A stretch of DNA of 5,974 nucleotides, from contig JBCCFD010000479.1 of the NCBI GenBank assembly GCA_039029915.1, positions 1-5,974 on the forward strand. Reading direction: 5' to 3'. Every line of letters begins with the position of its first letter. Position 1 is the first letter of the stretch. Below are positions 5,477 through 5,974 of the stretch, one piece after another. A program made the position numbers and the translations under genes. Below the pieces are notes generated by a model. That model was not told where the DNA came from. It did no database searches and saw only the letters and a list, made by a program, of their open reading frames with translations. Source of the stretch: QQUD01 sp039029915 (GTDB lineage: Bacteria; Chloroflexota; Anaerolineae; Promineifilales; Promineifilaceae).

Positions 5477-5974
5477 ATGATGGAAACCCACGAAATTACC
5501 GTTAAGCATCGATACCTAAACTTCCCTGTTAAAAATGGTGCATCAAAACAAAATATTCGTTTTATTCTTGATGGGCAGGTCGTTCAATATTTTGACCTCG
5601 AATGGGCTGAGGAAAACCCTGATTTTTGGGTGTTTACGGATGTTTCTAAATTTAAAGGGAAACGGCTCATCATTGAAGTTGATACACCTGTCATTGAGGG
5701 AGAATCTGAAACTTCGACGAGAAATCTGACGAATCTCGCCGAGTATATCCATAGTGACTCAATCGTAGACGGGGAAACGATTTATCAGGAGAAGCACCGC
5801 CCTCAATTCCATTTTACAACCCGGCGAGGTTGGATAAACGATCCCAACGGTTTGGTATATTACAACGGCACCTATCACCTTTTTTACCAGCATAATCCTT
5901 TTGGACGACTCTGGGGCAATATGCATTGGGGGCACGCCACTAGCAAAAATTTGGTCGAATGGAAGGACCACGGC
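5477..5974 (+). CDS. GH32 beta-fructosidase/levanase with DUF4980-like N-terminal module, 3'-partial
   Basis: The frame stays open to the window end (166 codons from 5477), so the gene is cut at its 3' side. Residues about 1-100 form a beta-rich module with FPVKNGASK, an ILDG strand and [16 protein letters not shown], resembling the DUF4980 (PF16352) domain that precedes GH32 in Bacteroides-type levanases. The catalytic domain starts at [26 protein letters not shown] is at 119-125 with the nucleophile at D122, followed by [11 protein letters not shown] and [18 protein letters not shown], all classical GH32 signatures. It should release fructose from levan, inulin or sucrose-type substrates. 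No signal peptide precedes the module, so a cytosolic enzyme is expected. In-frame ATGs are at 5468, 5477 and 5480. I chose 5477 because GGA at 5466-5468 is the only purine-rich site at suitable spacing; 5468 lies 15 bases after the cupin stop. It is probably co-transcribed with the cupin. Confidence 0.9.
   Translation, partial: MMETHEITVKHRYLNFPVKNGASKQNIRFILDGQVVQYFDLEWAEENPDFWVFTDVSKFKGKRLIIEVDTPVIEGESETSTRNLTNLAEYIHSDSIVDGETIYQEKHRPQFHFTTRRGWINDPNGLVYYNGTYHLFYQHNPFGRLWGNMHWGHATSKNLVEWKDHG

Noticed and set aside
5464..5505. ATG at 5464 as the start of the last gene
   Set aside because: That frame ends at a TAA after 13 codons. The GH32 frame is the one containing the ATGs at 5468, 5477 and 5480.
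1..5974. CRISPR array, insertion sequence, tRNA, attachment site
   Set aside because: No spaced direct repeats, transposase motifs, terminal inverted repeats or tRNA-like folds were seen on either strand.

Overview
The window comes from a bacterium with roughly balanced base composition and strong Shine-Dalgarno sites (AGGAGA and GAGGTGAT types) in front of most genes. No marker gene fixes the phylum. The gene mix (a cytosolic sulfatase, glycoside hydrolase family 32 (GH32) enzymes, a nucleoside-hydrolase homologue and a single-domain cupin) resembles the saccharide loci of Chloroflexota, Poribacteria or Planctomycetota-like environmental bacteria. That placement is an impression with low confidence. 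There are no tRNA, rRNA, CRISPR or mobile-element genes, and no intergenic stretch reaches 300 bases.

Layout. Bases 1-972 (+) hold the 3' part of a SAM-dependent methyltransferase of the leucine-carboxyl-methyltransferase type with a hydrophobic N-terminal helix; its start lies upstream of the window. It converges, with an 11-base gap, on a minus-strand pair: a Cys-type sulfatase (3407->2034), then a nucleoside-hydrolase-family protein (1952->984). Five tandem 7-base units (AGCTNNN) lie between these two genes. An 87-base divergent promoter region (3408-3494) separates the sulfatase from a plus-strand series: a divergent GH32-like beta-fructosidase homologue (3495-4970), a small metal-binding cupin (5060-5452), and a canonical GH32 fructosidase/levanase with a DUF4980-like N-terminal module, which starts near 5477 and is cut by the window end. 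This last gene is easily missed because its reading frame has no stop inside the window.

How the genes may work together (inference). From 984 to 5974 the region looks like a saccharide-utilisation locus centred on fructofuranosyl glycosides, with a sulfatase that could remove sulfate esters from the same substrate. None of the enzymes whose N-terminus is visible has a signal peptide, so the processing appears to be cytoplasmic, on imported oligosaccharides. No transporter or dedicated regulator gene is in the window. The methyltransferase is probably unrelated.

The most unusual DNA-level signal is an 8-base palindrome, ACGGCCGT. It occurs six times in under 6 kb, in all three codon phases and in three genes, as a HIP-like iterated palindrome would.
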